NCBI GenBank assembly: GCA_014584395.1
Contig: JACTMY010000017.1
Span: 166,012 to 230,011, forward strand
Source: Planctomycetota bacterium
GTDB taxonomy: Bacteria > Planctomycetota > Planctomycetia > Gemmatales > HRBIN36
Reading direction: 5' to 3'
Length of the DNA stretch: 64,000 bases
Shown: positions 1 through 10,609 of the stretch, one piece after another
How the letters are laid out: each line of letters begins with the position of its first letter
Position numbering within the stretch: position 1 is the stretch's first letter
Translations under genes and position numbers: made by a program
Notes under the pieces: model-generated
Databases searched by the model: none
Told to the model about the DNA's origin: nothing
Seen by the model: only the letters and a program-made list of their open reading frames with translations

Positions 1-242
1 TGCGGTCTCCAAGGAAGTGAATGTAAGGAAGAAACGAGGCGAGCCAGCCGAGGCGGAGGTTTCCGTTTTGTATCGCGCTCTACGTCCGACGTTCAACGTG
101 CTCTATGAAGGCCACCTCAAGGACATGATGACGGGCCGCATCTCCTTCCTTGGCAAACTGCTTTACTGTCTGCCGGGACCGGCCGGCGTGGCGACCCTGT
201 GGTGGCTTTTCACGATATAGAATCGCCGCGCCTCTCGGTGCG

Positions 243-1226
243 TCATTTCTTCTGCCATTGATCCTCCTGCTCCAGGACCGACCGCACGGCTGGCCCATCG
301 ATCCATTGGCGAGCTTCCGCATCGTCCCGGAGATAGGCGTCCCAAAAGGCGGACGAGACGGCCAAGATGGCCTTGTGATGATTCGGGTTGCGTTTCTCTC
401 TCTCGAAAGGCAGACCACGATCGTTGAAAGCGGAATGCTCGGCCTTGTGCAGCACCAGTTGATACTTCCCGCCCTCCGGCAGCGCGGGGAAGACGAGCAG
501 CCGCGTTTGCGGCGTCTGGCCGCCGATGACGCCGCCGTCGTTCGTGCCCGTGAGCAGCAGGCAGGGGAGCTTCATGTCACCGAAGGCGGCCTTCTGATCG
601 CTGGATTGCCGCGCCGAGCTGGGGCTCATGATCACCGCCGCTTTGATCCGTTCATCCTTCATGGAGGGGCCGATGGGAAACCGCTGGCCACAAACGGCCT
701 GGGTCGTGCCTGCTCCGAAGGAATGCCCCGACATGCCGATTCGCTTCAGGTCCAGCCTGCCGTGCAGGAAATGGCCCGGCTGCTGGTGCCATGGTTCAAG
801 CTGATCGAGCACCGCTTTGACGTCCGCCACCCGCAGGAGCAAATTCTCGGCGTTGGCGGCCCGCTGCATGGCGGCCAGGCGCTGGGCGACCGGCTTGTCC
901 TTCCACACCGATTCATCGCTCCCGGGATGCTGCACCTGGATGACGACATAGCCTCGGCCGGCCCAGTGGCGGCTGGTGAAGACGTTGCCCTCGCGGCTGC
1001 CGCCCAGCCCGTGGCTGAAGAGGATCACGGCCGCGGGCGTTTGGCTCATGGGCAAATAGACGCGCAAGGGGATGTCCCGCGATCGCTTCGCATCGTGCAA
1101 GGTTACGTCCTTGTGTTCGATCGTGCCCGGCTCCGTGGTCAGCGGATCGTACTTTACCCGCGGCGAATCCAAAGCCAGGAGCGGCCAGGCGAACAGCAGT
1201 CCCAAGAGGACAAAGGCTCGTTTCAT
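243..1226 (-). CDS. Secreted alpha/beta hydrolase (dienelactone hydrolase / PAF-acetylhydrolase-like)
   Basis: ORF 243..1343(-). Likely start at MKRAFVLLGLLFAWPLLAL (signal peptide). 'ILFSHGLGGSREGN' and nucleophile elbow 'GMSGHSFGAGTT'. Confidence 0.8.
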   Translation of the reverse strand: MKRAFVLLGLLFAWPLLALDSPRVKYDPLTTEPGTIEHKDVTLHDAKRSRDIPLRVYLPMSQTPAAVILFSHGLGGSREGNVFTSRHWAGRGYVVIQVQHPGSDESVWKDKPVAQRLAAMQRAANAENLLLRVADVKAVLDQLEPWHQQPGHFLHGRLDLKRIGMSGHSFGAGTTQAVCGQRFPIGPSMKDERIKAAVIMSPSSARQSSDQKAAFGDMKLPCLLLTGTNDGGVIGGQTPQTRLLVFPALPEGGKYQLVLHKAEHSAFNDRGLPFEREKRNPNHHKAILAVSSAFWDAYLRDDAEARQWIDGPAVRSVLEQEDQWQKK

Positions 1227-1326
1227 GGTTCGATCTCGGAGCAAGGGGCAGCGATCAATCGGTCGTGAATCATAAACCCCGGCCAGCGCGAAAGCGACCG
1301 CATGGAGATGATGATCCCAATGAATT

Positions 1327-2529
1327 TCACAGGGAAGGGTCAAAGAGCGTTGCGACGGGTCGTTTGTCCGTGGTGGTCTTGCGCGGGATGTGCTCAGCCG
1401 TTCGGCCTTTGCCGTTCGGGAAGGACGGGCAAGTCAACTTGCCCTCGTCCTGCAACTTAAGCAGCAAGCGGTTCCAGTCAGCCGGTTGGCCGGGTAGGCC
1501 CATCTCGGCACACTCGTCGCAGAAACGCTGGTTCAACTCCGGATCGGCCAGCACCCGGTCGATCGAGGCTCCCTGGCTGGCCCTGGTGAAGGCTTCGAGG
1601 ATGACCCGTGTGATCAGCGATTTGAGCCACGCCTTGGAGGTTTGCTCCGGCGTTCGCGGCGCGCTCAAGATCGGCTCCAGCCCGCCGTTCAAAGGGTCGC
1701 CTTCCGCGGCCTGGGCGATTCGCCTTGTGGCCTGCCGTTGGTATTTCTGTGAGAGTTCGAAACCGATCCAGCGCCGGCCCAGCTTTTTAGCGACGGCCAG
1801 AGTCGTCCCCGAACCGGCGAAGGGATCGAGCACCACGTCGCCGGGGTTGGAGGAAGTGCGGATGATGCGTCCGAGCAACTGTTCGGGCATCTGGCAGCCA
1901 TGAAAGCCCGCCCGCTCCTTGAACGTTCCCGCCACGCGGGGAAAATACCAGGTCTGTTGTTCGGGGGTGAACCCGCCGGGCACGTCCTGCGGCCGCAAGA
2001 TCCAGGTGTCATCGGGCAAGCGGCCGGAGGGATTCGCCCTGCTGTCGGCATAGACGAGTTGCCGGGCCGAGGGGACCGCGATCTCGTTTTCGTTGAAGGT
2101 GAACCGCTGGGGGTTCTTGACGAAATGGAACAAATGGGCGTGGGACCGCGTGAACTTTTTCTTGCAGTTGACGCCAAAGGTGTAATACCAGATGACCCAA
2201 CTGCGGCAGGTGAGCTTCAGGTCGTTCTGGGCGATCAGCTTGAACTCGGCCGCGAACTCATCGCCGATGGCCACCCAGAAGGTGCCGTCGTCCTTGAGGG
2301 CGCGGACGACTGCCGCCATCCATTGCTTCGTCCAGGCCAGATAGTCGTGATAGTCGCGGTTGTCCTGGTAAACGTCGTACTCATAGCCGATGTTGAAGGG
2401 CGGGTCGGCGAAGGCCAGGTCGATGCGGCCCGGCTCCAGTTGAGCCAGTCCCTTGAGACAATCGCCTGGGTGGATGGTGTTGAGCGCGAGTGGCGATTCC
2501 ATTCCGATGCGTCCTGGAGGTTCTGCCAT
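1327..2529 (-). CDS. Site-specific DNA methyltransferase (beta class, N6-adenine/N4-cytosine), orphan
   Basis: Motif IV '[13 protein letters not shown]' precedes motif I '[20 protein letters not shown]'. Likely start [26 protein letters not shown]-terminal extension of about 130 aa. Confidence 0.88.
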   Translation of the reverse strand: MAEPPGRIGMESPLALNTIHPGDCLKGLAQLEPGRIDLAFADPPFNIGYEYDVYQDNRDYHDYLAWTKQWMAAVVRALKDDGTFWVAIGDEFAAEFKLIAQNDLKLTCRSWVIWYYTFGVNCKKKFTRSHAHLFHFVKNPQRFTFNENEIAVPSARQLVYADSRANPSGRLPDDTWILRPQDVPGGFTPEQQTWYFPRVAGTFKERAGFHGCQMPEQLLGRIIRTSSNPGDVVLDPFAGSGTTLAVAKKLGRRWIGFELSQKYQRQATRRIAQAAEGDPLNGGLEPILSAPRTPEQTSKAWLKSLITRVILEAFTRASQGASIDRVLADPELNQRFCDECAEMGLPGQPADWNRLLLKLQDEGKLTCPSFPNGKGRTAEHIPRKTTTDKRPVATLFDPSL

Positions 2530-2561
2530 GGCGAATGGTTCCGCCGCTGGTTTCGATAAAG

Positions 2562-2619
2562 AAATTATCCGGCTCCTGGCACGCCGGTCAATAGTGAACC
2601 CGGTCAAAAGGCGCGTGCC
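2562..2619 (-). promoter_or_regulatory. Putative promoter/operator of the methyltransferase gene
   Basis: Minus strand TTGACC-18-TAATTT. Direct repeat TTGACCGG x2 (plus strand CCGGTCAA at 2584-2591 and 2600-2607) enclosed by inverted repeat GGCACGC/GCGTGCC (2578-2584 / 2613-2619). Confidence 0.35.
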
Positions 2620-2632
2620 TGGCCGCTCCTTC

Positions 2633-3988
2633 TTATTTTGCATCAACCAGCTTTTTGCCAAAGACCTTGGCCACGCGGTCGCCAAGCATGGACAAGGGTT
2701 GACGCAGATTTGGCTCATGGGCCAGCGACCATTTGATTTTTTTGTACTGTGTGAGCAGCGAGCGATGGCCTTCCGATTTGAGCCGATCGCCAATGACCTC
2801 GGCGGCCACCGTGACGCCGACGCCGACCAAGAGCCCCGCCAGGGCGCCCAAACCCGCGGTGCCGAGGGTGCCGCCGACGGTGCCCATCATGGCCGGGAGT
2901 ACATAGGAAGCCACCGTTCGCGTTCTTCCCGTCAAGGAGCGAATGCCTTCCGCAGCTTGATCCATGACGCGAAACTGATCCGCAAAATAGGCTTCCAGTT
3001 CTTGATGATGTTTTGCCGCCGCTGCGGGGTCGGTTGGGATATGGGCTCCTTTTTGCGAATGTTGCCAAAGATAAGCACGAAGCGCATCAGCGTCTTGAAA
3101 TTTGCTGAATGCCGTATTGAGAAGCTCCACCGGATGTTGATGGGGAGTGGACGACATCAAAACGTACAAACCAATGGGGGGTAGCGGCGTTTCGCTGCGT
3201 AAGTTATCGCTCAATAGGTGTGGCGCGGACGAACCATGGGGTAGCTGTTCCAAGAGACGCTTCAACAGATAATCCTTGAAGAGCCGGGCATGGTACATGG
3301 TCACCGATTCGAAGTGGGGATCGGGCACATAGGCCCCGGCTACCTCTTCCGCGATGAGATTGAGCAGCATCAAGCGGAAGCGGTTGATCAGGCCTCCGGA
3401 CAGACGCGGGCCTTCCTCGGGCAGCTTGTGATAAAGCTGCCAGACGCGATCGAACCAATGGGGAGGTCCCGCCAATAGGCCCGCCAGCAATTTGCCGCCG
3501 CGGATGGGGCTGTCGAGCAACTCCGGGGCGCGGCTGGCCCGCTCATTTGTGGTTTGTGTTTGGGCCTGCTGCAAAACCTGGTAGAAGGCTTCATGCTCGT
3601 CGGGAGTCAGCGGCCGATCGACGGCTGGGTCAAACTGAAAGTGCTCGAGCAATGGCTCAGCCTGCTGCAGCGCTTCCTCGATCAAACGCACCAATTGATC
3701 CGGCTGGCCAGGCCGCACGGCTTGAATCGAAAAGCGGGCATCATCCACAATAACGCCCAATTTGCCCGCCGTCAGCTCCATGACGTCGACGTCCTTGCCG
3801 GGCACGGAGCCGTCGAAATAAAGCTTCCGGGACAGGACCGCCGTTTCAATGAACCATAGTGCGCTGGCCAATTCCTCGAAGGTGATTTGGTCGGGATTGG
3901 CGGTTTGCCCCAAAAGGACCAAGGAGCCGCGCTGCAAGGAGCGCAAATTCAGAAGCGAGGATCCGTTGTAGCGAACCGAGGCAGTCAT
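2633..3988 (-). CDS. Uncharacterised protein with C-terminal Gly/Ala-rich hydrophobic segment
   Basis: 451-aa ORF. Hydrophobic stretch '[42 protein letters not shown]'. No family recognised. Confidence 0.7.
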   Translation of the reverse strand: MTASVRYNGSSLLNLRSLQRGSLVLLGQTANPDQITFEELASALWFIETAVLSRKLYFDGSVPGKDVDVMELTAGKLGVIVDDARFSIQAVRPGQPDQLVRLIEEALQQAEPLLEHFQFDPAVDRPLTPDEHEAFYQVLQQAQTQTTNERASRAPELLDSPIRGGKLLAGLLAGPPHWFDRVWQLYHKLPEEGPRLSGGLINRFRLMLLNLIAEEVAGAYVPDPHFESVTMYHARLFKDYLLKRLLEQLPHGSSAPHLLSDNLRSETPLPPIGLYVLMSSTPHQHPVELLNTAFSKFQDADALRAYLWQHSQKGAHIPTDPAAAAKHHQELEAYFADQFRVMDQAAEGIRSLTGRTRTVASYVLPAMMGTVGGTLGTAGLGALAGLLVGVGVTVAAEVIGDRLKSEGHRSLLTQYKKIKWSLAHEPNLRQPLSMLGDRVAKVFGKKLVDAK

Positions 3989-4203
3989 AGGGCTTCATTT
4001 TCGTTAACAAGAACGCGCAGCCATGTCAGCATGGACGGCTCCATGCAGGTCGACGGCGTGTGAAGTTTATCAAATCGCCGTCGATATGGCTATGACCGAA
4101 GGGGAGTTCCAAAAAGGTTAGCCATCCGCATCGCGCTGCCCCGATGGCGGCAGCCCTATCGCCGCCCCCCATACGGCCATGGATCTGATGGAGTCGGTCC
4201 GCG

Positions 4204-4887
4204 TCACCGCGGTTCGCTGGGGGGCAATTGGCCGGTGCGGGTTTGGCCTTGCTGGTTGGCTTGCCAATAAGTGCCAGTGTCGATGTCCAGGCAGGTGAGC
4301 CAACCGGCGCCGTAGACCCAGGTATCAATGCACACGGCGTGGCCGATGTTGAGCGGTTCGCCGGTCTTCTGAGCCGTGTGGCCGCAGATCATGATTTTGC
4401 CCGAGCAATGGGGTGGGGCAAAGTCGAAGGGTTCCCAAAAAAGCCGGAGGTCGGGCTGGGCGTCGAGGGACAGGTCGGAGACGGCGTTGGCGTGCACGAA
4501 AAAATGGCGGTCGGTTTCATACCAGTCGAAGAGTTCGAGGTCGATGAAATCCCAATGTTCTTCCGGGATGTCCGCGAGGGTGACCTCGCCGCCCCCGGCA
4601 TAGGAGGCCAGGGTCGCGTCGCCGCCATAGATGCGCCAATAGGTGAAGGCCTGCGCCGAATCCCGGGCTTGCAGCATCATGATCTCATGATTGCCTCGGA
4701 GCGGGATCAGTTTTTGCGTCTGGTAGCGCTGGATCAGCCAATCCAGGACGCCCTTGGAGTCGGGGCCGCGGTCGACGTAATCCCCCAGAGAGATGATCAG
4801 GTCGTCAGGCTGAAAGGGGACGTAGGCCGCCAGCGCGAGCAAGGCCTTCGAGCAGCCGTGAATGTCACCCAGGGCGAGGGTTCGCAT
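4204..4887 (-). CDS. Metallophosphoesterase (PPP-type serine/threonine phosphatase / bis-nucleoside tetraphosphatase-like)
   Basis: 'LGDIHG', 'GDYVDRGPDSKGV', 'LRGNHEIMML' motifs; later 'CGHT'. Confidence 0.9.
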   Translation of the reverse strand: MRTLALGDIHGCSKALLALAAYVPFQPDDLIISLGDYVDRGPDSKGVLDWLIQRYQTQKLIPLRGNHEIMMLQARDSAQAFTYWRIYGGDATLASYAGGGEVTLADIPEEHWDFIDLELFDWYETDRHFFVHANAVSDLSLDAQPDLRLFWEPFDFAPPHCSGKIMICGHTAQKTGEPLNIGHAVCIDTWVYGAGWLTCLDIDTGTYWQANQQGQTRTGQLPPSEPR

Positions 4888-6308
4888 CAGTCCGCACAGG
4901 CCTCCGCATGTTGCCGCATCCGTTGCCAGAGGTCGGCGACGTGGCGTTGTTCCGTGAGTTCCGCGCCGATGGAGACGCGGACTATCCAGCGCTCATCGAG
5001 CCGAGCCGTTGTCAGATAAGCATGCCCTGATCGGTTCAGTTGGTCAACCCACTTCAGCGTGTGGCGGTCCAGTTCCGCGCCGCTTAACCCCGTCGGCTCG
5101 TGGCGCACGCAAACAGTTTGCAGCGGGATGGGGGCGAGGAGCCGCCACCGCGGCGTTTGTCGAACCTGCTCCGCGAACCAATGCGCGTTGGCCAGATCGC
5201 GCCGCAGCCGCCGCTGCAAGCCGCGGACGCCTTCGCTCCGCAGCAAGCACCAGAGCTTGAGCGCCCGGAAGCGCCGGCCCAGGGGGATGCCCCAATCCCG
5301 GTAGTTCTTGACTCGACCGTCCACCGAGGAGCGCAGATAACTGGGATTCGTCGACATGACCCGGACGAGATGATCGGGATCGCGAACGTAATAGAGGGAG
5401 CAATCGAAGGCCGCGCCCAGCCATTTATGAGCGTTGATGACGAGGGAATCGGCCTCCTCGATGCCGGACCACAGGGACCTGCATTCGGGCAGGATCATGG
5501 CCGAACCTCCCATGGCGGCGTCGACGTGCACCCACAGGGAGTGGTCGCGCTTCAATGCCGTGATCGCCGCAAGCGGATCAATGGCCGTGGTCGTGGTCGT
5601 GCCGATGGTGGCGACGACGGCCGCCGGGACCCGGCCCGCGGCACGATCCTCCCGCACGGCTTCGGCCAGGGCGTTGGCGTCCAGGGCAAAGTTAGCATCC
5701 ACGGGAATCTGCCGCACGAACTCCTGACCGAAGCCCGCCAAGAGGGCCGCCTTGAGGACCGAACTGTGGCTGTGCGTGGAGACGTAAACCGTGAGCGGCG
5801 GTTCATGCCCTTGCAGCCCGCCCCGAGCCAAGCTGAAGTTGGACGCTCGCTCCCGGGCACAAAGCAGGGCCACCAGGGTGCAGGTCGAGGCGGTATCCTG
5901 GATCACGCCTTGCCAATCGGCCGACAGGCCGAGCATGCCGCGCAGCCAATCCGTGACCACCTCCTCCAGTTCCGTAAGCGCGGGGCTGGATTGCCACGAC
6001 AATCCCAGCGTGCCCAGTCCCGTGCTGAGGAAATCGCCCAAGACGCTGGAGAGCGAACCGTTCGAGGGAAAATAGCCGAAGAAGCGCGGATGCTGCCAAT
6101 GAAACACGCCCGGCAGCAGGATGCTGTCCAGATCGGTGAAGATCGCATCAAATCCTTCCGGCTCCTCCGGCGGCGCGCTCGGCAGCTTGGCCTTCAATTC
6201 GCCCGGCTCCACGGCGGGCAGAATGGGGCGGCTTTCCAGGGTCGATCGATAGTCCGCGATCCAATCGATCATGCGATGGCCGATCTGGCGAAATTCTTCC
6301 GGGCTCAT
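4887..6308 (-). CDS. PLP-dependent decarboxylase (aromatic-L-amino-acid decarboxylase family)
   Basis: 'WVHVDAAMGGSA' and PLP-lysine 'INAHKWLGAAFDCS'; N-terminal 'FRQIGHRMIDWIADY'. Confidence 0.9.
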   Translation of the reverse strand: MSPEEFRQIGHRMIDWIADYRSTLESRPILPAVEPGELKAKLPSAPPEEPEGFDAIFTDLDSILLPGVFHWQHPRFFGYFPSNGSLSSVLGDFLSTGLGTLGLSWQSSPALTELEEVVTDWLRGMLGLSADWQGVIQDTASTCTLVALLCARERASNFSLARGGLQGHEPPLTVYVSTHSHSSVLKAALLAGFGQEFVRQIPVDANFALDANALAEAVREDRAAGRVPAAVVATIGTTTTTAIDPLAAITALKRDHSLWVHVDAAMGGSAMILPECRSLWSGIEEADSLVINAHKWLGAAFDCSLYYVRDPDHLVRVMSTNPSYLRSSVDGRVKNYRDWGIPLGRRFRALKLWCLLRSEGVRGLQRRLRRDLANAHWFAEQVRQTPRWRLLAPIPLQTVCVRHEPTGLSGAELDRHTLKWVDQLNRSGHAYLTTARLDERWIVRVSIGAELTEQRHVADLWQRMRQHAEACAD

Positions 6309-6311
6309 GGA

Positions 6312-8156
6312 TCAACCTTCCAGATACATCAACAGCAGGGCCACGTCGGCGGCGGTGATGCCGCTGACTCGGCTCGCCTGGCCGACCGTCGTCGGCCGGA
6401 CCTTGGTCCATTGCTCGCGGGCTTCCATTCGCAGTTGGGGCAAGCCGCTGAAATCAAAATGGGCCGGGATGCGTTTGTGTTCGATCTGGCCCAGCCGTTC
6501 GACGTATTGCATTTGCCGCTGCAGATAGCCGGAGTATTTGGCTTCCAGGACGACCTGTTCGACCGCTTGACGATGGCCTCCCGCCGCTTCGGCCAGGGGC
6601 GAATGCATGGCGAGCAGTTGTTCCCATGTGGTCTCGGGCCGGCGCAGCCATTCTTCGAGGGTGCGGCCTTCGTGCCGCTGTTGCCGCAGGAGCGCTTGCA
6701 GCCGTTGTATCGACTGTTCCTTGGTCTGCAGCCGCTGCCAGGCCAGATCGTTCACCAAACCGATGCGCCGGCCGATGGGGGAGAGCCGGCGGTCGGCGTT
6801 GTCGTGCCGGAGCATGAGGCGATACTCGGCCCGGGAAGTGAACATGCGGTAAGGCTCCTCGACGCCGCGAGTGACCAGGTCGTCGATCAAAACGCCCAGG
6901 TAGGCCTGGCTGCGATCCAAGATGAGCGGCTCTTGCCCCTTGATCTTGAGGGCGGCGTTGATCCCCGCGAGCAGCCCCTGGCCGGCGGCCTCCTCGTAGC
7001 CCGTGGTGCCGTTGATCTGGCCGGCAAAATACAGTCCATCGACTTGTTTGGTCTCCAGTGTCGGCTTGAGCTGCGTCGGCGGTGCGTAATCATACTCCAC
7101 GGCGTAGCCAAAGCGCATGATCTCCGCCCGCTCCAATCCGGGCACCATCTGGATCATCCGCTCCTGCACGTCCATGGGCAAGCTGGTGCTGATGCCGTTG
7201 ACGTAGTATTCCAGCGTGTTGTACCCCTCCGGCTCCAGAAAAAGCAGATGCCGGCTCTTGTCAGCGAAACGGACGATCTTGTCCTCGATGGAGGGGCAAT
7301 AGCGCGGCCCGCGGCTTTGAATCTGACCGCTGTACATCGGGGCGCGGTGCAGGTTCCGACGAATCAGTTCATGGATGGCATCGTTGGTGTAGGTGATGTA
7401 ACAGTTCAATTGCGGCTGCGGGAGGGCGTCGGTGGCGAAGCTGAAGGGCTGCGGGTCGTCATCGCCGGGTTGCACGTCAAGGCGCGAGAAGTCGATGGTC
7501 CGGCCATTGAGCCGGCACGGGGTGCCGGTTTTGAAGCGGGCCAATTCGAAACCTGCCGCGGTAAGGCTGCCGCTGAGTTGTTCGGCGGCCTGGTCGCCCG
7601 CGCGGCCGCCCTTCGCCTTGGCCTCGCCGGTGTGCATGATGGCTTGCAGAAAGGTGCCGGTCGTGAGGATGACGCAGGGCGCGCGGTACATCGTCCCGCC
7701 CCGGCCCTCGACGCCGAGCACGCGGTAGGGCGCCGCGCTGGATCCGCCGGGGGGTTGATCGGCGATGAGGATCCTTTCGACCGTCTCTTGCCGCAGGGTG
7801 AGGTTCTCTTGCTGCTCAATGACGTGCTTCATCGTGAACTGATAGAGTTTCTTATCGCACTGAGCGCGCGGCCCCTGCATGGCAGGGCCTTTCTTGCGAT
7901 TGAGAACGCGGAACTGCAAACCCGCGCGGTCCGTGACGCGGCCCATTTCGCCGCCCAGGGCGTCGATCTCGCGGACGAGATGCCCCTTGCCCACGCCGCC
8001 GATGGCCGGGTTGCAGCTCATCTGTCCGACGGTGTCGCAGTTCATGGTCAACAGGGCGGTGCGCCGTCCGAGCCGCGCGGCGGCCAGGGCGGCTTCGCAG
8101 CCGCTGTGGCCCGCGCCAACGACGACGACATCATAGGAATAGGTTAACGTGGACAT
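6312..8156 (-). CDS. mnmG: tRNA uridine-5-carboxymethylaminomethyl(34) synthesis enzyme MnmG
   Basis: '[23 protein letters not shown]', '[23 protein letters not shown]', '[27 protein letters not shown]'. Confidence 0.97.
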   Translation of the reverse strand: MSTLTYSYDVVVVGAGHSGCEAALAAARLGRRTALLTMNCDTVGQMSCNPAIGGVGKGHLVREIDALGGEMGRVTDRAGLQFRVLNRKKGPAMQGPRAQCDKKLYQFTMKHVIEQQENLTLRQETVERILIADQPPGGSSAAPYRVLGVEGRGGTMYRAPCVILTTGTFLQAIMHTGEAKAKGGRAGDQAAEQLSGSLTAAGFELARFKTGTPCRLNGRTIDFSRLDVQPGDDDPQPFSFATDALPQPQLNCYITYTNDAIHELIRRNLHRAPMYSGQIQSRGPRYCPSIEDKIVRFADKSRHLLFLEPEGYNTLEYYVNGISTSLPMDVQERMIQMVPGLERAEIMRFGYAVEYDYAPPTQLKPTLETKQVDGLYFAGQINGTTGYEEAAGQGLLAGINAALKIKGQEPLILDRSQAYLGVLIDDLVTRGVEEPYRMFTSRAEYRLMLRHDNADRRLSPIGRRIGLVNDLAWQRLQTKEQSIQRLQALLRQQRHEGRTLEEWLRRPETTWEQLLAMHSPLAEAAGGHRQAVEQVVLEAKYSGYLQRQMQYVERLGQIEHKRIPAHFDFSGLPQLRMEAREQWTKVRPTTVGQASRVSGITAADVALLLMYLEG

Positions 8157-8246
8157 CGGTTCGTTCGGCTATTTTATGGTTTGTCGTCCGCTCGCCACGG
8201 CGCAGTGCCGAGAATTCCTCCAAGGATTCCACTATAACAGGCCCAC

Positions 8247-8927
8247 ATGATCACGCCGCATGTGAAAGCGCTTCTCTTGGATGCCGTGGGGACCACGATC
8301 CATCCGATCCGTCCCGTGGCGGAACTGTACGCCGAGGTGGGGCAGCGCTTCGGCCACGCACTGCCCATCGAACTCATCGCCCAGCGGTTCCGCCTGGCGT
8401 TTCAGCAGCAAGCTCATCTTGACGACGTCTGCGGCCGGCGCACCGATGCCCGCCGGGAACGGCAACGCTGGCAGGCGATTGTGGCCGAGGTCTTTGAAGT
8501 GCCCGCCGAACCCAGCCATCTCTTCGAGGCCCTGTGGGAAGCCTTTGCCGAGCCGAGCGCCTGGCGGGTTTACCCCGACGTCGTCCCCGCGCTGGAGCGC
8601 TGCGCGGCGCTGGGGCTGCCAGTCTACCTCGCTTCCAATTTCGACGATCGGCTGCACGGCCTGGTTCGCGGCCTGCCCGAGCTCCGCCGCCTCGCCGGCT
8701 GTTTCGTCTCCTCCGACCTGGGCTGGTCCAAGCCGGCGGCCGCGTTTTTCCTGGCCATCCGCGAACGCTTGCAGCTTCCCCTGGCCGACCTGCTCATGGT
8801 CGGCGATCATCCGGAGCATGACCTGGCTGGGGCGCGGGCCGTCGGCCTGCCCGCCGTGCTCATCGACCGCGAAGGCAACTCATCGTTGCCAAACGCCCTC
8901 CGATCGCTGCTGCCATTATTCGACTGA
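8247..8927 (+). CDS. HAD-IA (REG-2/HDHD3-like) hydrolase
   Basis: 'LLLDAVGTTIHPIRPVAELYAEVG', 'LASNFDDR', 'SSDLGWSKPAAAFF', 'MVGDHPEHDLAGARAVGL'. Confidence 0.88.
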   Translation: MITPHVKALLLDAVGTTIHPIRPVAELYAEVGQRFGHALPIELIAQRFRLAFQQQAHLDDVCGRRTDARRERQRWQAIVAEVFEVPAEPSHLFEALWEAFAEPSAWRVYPDVVPALERCAALGLPVYLASNFDDRLHGLVRGLPELRRLAGCFVSSDLGWSKPAAAFFLAIRERLQLPLADLLMVGDHPEHDLAGARAVGLPAVLIDREGNSSLPNALRSLLPLFD

Positions 8928-9076
8928 ATTTCCAGGCATCATCCTTTCCCATGCCTTGCACCATGATTAAACTTGACCCAAGACAGGGAAGGACTGGACG
9001 TGCTGCATCAGAAAGGCGCAGCCCGTGCCGGAACGATCATGGTTTCACATGACCACGTTGGCACAAGGAGACTCAG

Positions 9077-10441
9077 ATGAACAACCAGACACGCTTGCGT
9101 TGGTGTCTTGCCGCACTGTGCGTATTGGCCACGGTGGGGATTTCCCTCTCCACGGCCGCCGCCGAGGAAACGTTCGATAGCCTGGTGCGCCGGCTGCAAG
9201 GGGAAAAAGGCAAGTTCGCCGAGCGGCACATGGCGCTGCTCAAGGAGCGATATGACCTGGCGAATCGAGCCGCTGCTGGCGCGACCATGTCGCGCGGCAA
9301 GCCCGTTCAGGAAGGCGTGCGGGTGAAGCTGCCCGAGGGTATGACCTGGGAGAAATTGGCGGCCATGTCCCCCGAGGAAATCCGCGAGAAAAACCTGTGG
9401 CCCGCCGGGTTTTATCCGCTGCCCCATCCGCATCACGAGGCCGGCGGCATGGTGTTTCCCAAGTTTTTGATCGATGAGACCAAGAAACAGACCGACCGCG
9501 ATCTGACCCGCTTCGACCTCGACTTCGACCTGCCCGATCACTTGCTGCCCGAATTCCCCGCGCCGATCTACCTGACCACGCGGCCCGATCTGGGCGACGT
9601 CTCCAAGGGCCAATTGGTCACGCTGAGCAATTTTAACGACCTGTTCAAGGACGTCCTCAATCCCAAGCAGCTCGAAGGCTTGCGGCTGCTCGTGACGCCG
9701 TTTCCGCAGCAGCAATTCAATGCCACCGAGGATCGCCGCAGCTTAAAAGCCCATCAGGGCGTGGCCTGCTTCGACTGCCATGCCAACGGCCACACGAACG
9801 CCGCCACGCACACCGTCGGCGATATTCGGCCCAACGAGCACCGCCACCGCATCGACACGCCCACGCTGCGCGGCGTCAATGTGCAGCGGCTCTTTGGCTC
9901 GCAGCGGGCCCTCAAGACCATCGAGGATTTCACGGAGTTCGAGCAGCGGGCCGCCTATTTCGACGGCATCCCCGCCGATGCCACCCGCAAAGGAACAAAT
10001 GTCCTCGAACGCGGCAGCCAGGTCCACTTCATGGCGGAATTCCAAGCCCTGCTCGACTTTCCCCCCGCGCCGAAGTTGAATGTCTTCGGCAAGCTCGACC
10101 CCGCCAAGGCCACTGCCAGCGAGATGCGCGGACAAGAGATTTTCTTCGGCAAGGGGCAATGCGCCACCTGCCACACCCCGCCTTACTACACCGACAATCT
10201 GATGCATAATCTCCAGGTGGAGCGGTTCTTCAAGGAAAAGATGATCAACGGCCGCAAGGCGTCGGCGGACGGCCCCATCAAGACCTTCCCCTTGCGGGGC
10301 ATCAAGGATTCGCCCCCGTATCTGCACGATGATCGGCTCCTCACCCTGGAGGACACGGTGGAGTTCTTCAACCTGGTCCTGGGCTTGAAGCTGACGGCGG
10401 AAGAAAAGAAGGACCTGGTCGCCTTCTTGCGCTGCCTCTAG
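9077..10441 (+). CDS. Secreted di-heme c-type cytochrome (cytochrome c peroxidase/MauG-like)
   Basis: Signal peptide plus two CxxCH motifs: 'CFDCHANGH' and 'CATCHTPPYYTDN'. Confidence 0.8.
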   Translation: MNNQTRLRWCLAALCVLATVGISLSTAAAEETFDSLVRRLQGEKGKFAERHMALLKERYDLANRAAAGATMSRGKPVQEGVRVKLPEGMTWEKLAAMSPEEIREKNLWPAGFYPLPHPHHEAGGMVFPKFLIDETKKQTDRDLTRFDLDFDLPDHLLPEFPAPIYLTTRPDLGDVSKGQLVTLSNFNDLFKDVLNPKQLEGLRLLVTPFPQQQFNATEDRRSLKAHQGVACFDCHANGHTNAATHTVGDIRPNEHRHRIDTPTLRGVNVQRLFGSQRALKTIEDFTEFEQRAAYFDGIPADATRKGTNVLERGSQVHFMAEFQALLDFPPAPKLNVFGKLDPAKATASEMRGQEIFFGKGQCATCHTPPYYTDNLMHNLQVERFFKEKMINGRKASADGPIKTFPLRGIKDSPPYLHDDRLLTLEDTVEFFNLVLGLKLTAEEKKDLVAFLRCL

Positions 10442-10469
10442 CATCGTGCGGCATCGCCATGCCATGGCT

Positions 10470-10506
10470 CCCCGCCAGGGTTTCCTTCCTGGCGGGGATT
10501 TTTTTA
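10470..10506 (+). terminator. Rho-independent terminator after the cytochrome gene
   Basis: CCCCGCCAGG-GTTTCCTT-CCTGGCGGGG (perfect 10-bp stem) followed by ATTTTTTTATT. Confidence 0.9.
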
Positions 10507-10609
10507 TTGCCGACTCTGACGGCCTCGTTCGTCTATCCCTGGCCGCCTTCCCTGGTATGATGAGGGAAAGAGCAAGAGAACCGGCGGTTGCTTCCGGAGG
10601 TGGCGAACG

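Noticed and set aside
17-220. 67-aa ORF at the left edge
   Set aside because: No recognisable family; probably chance.
150-1268. 372-aa plus-strand ORF opposite the alpha/beta hydrolase gene
   Set aside because: The minus strand encodes a clear hydrolase with signal peptide and GHSFG motif.
5100-8147. 1015-aa plus-strand ORF spanning the antisense of the decarboxylase and mnmG genes
   Set aside because: Both underlying minus-strand genes have clear family motifs. The antisense ORF has low-complexity, R/G/H/Q-rich composition typical of GC-rich shadow frames.
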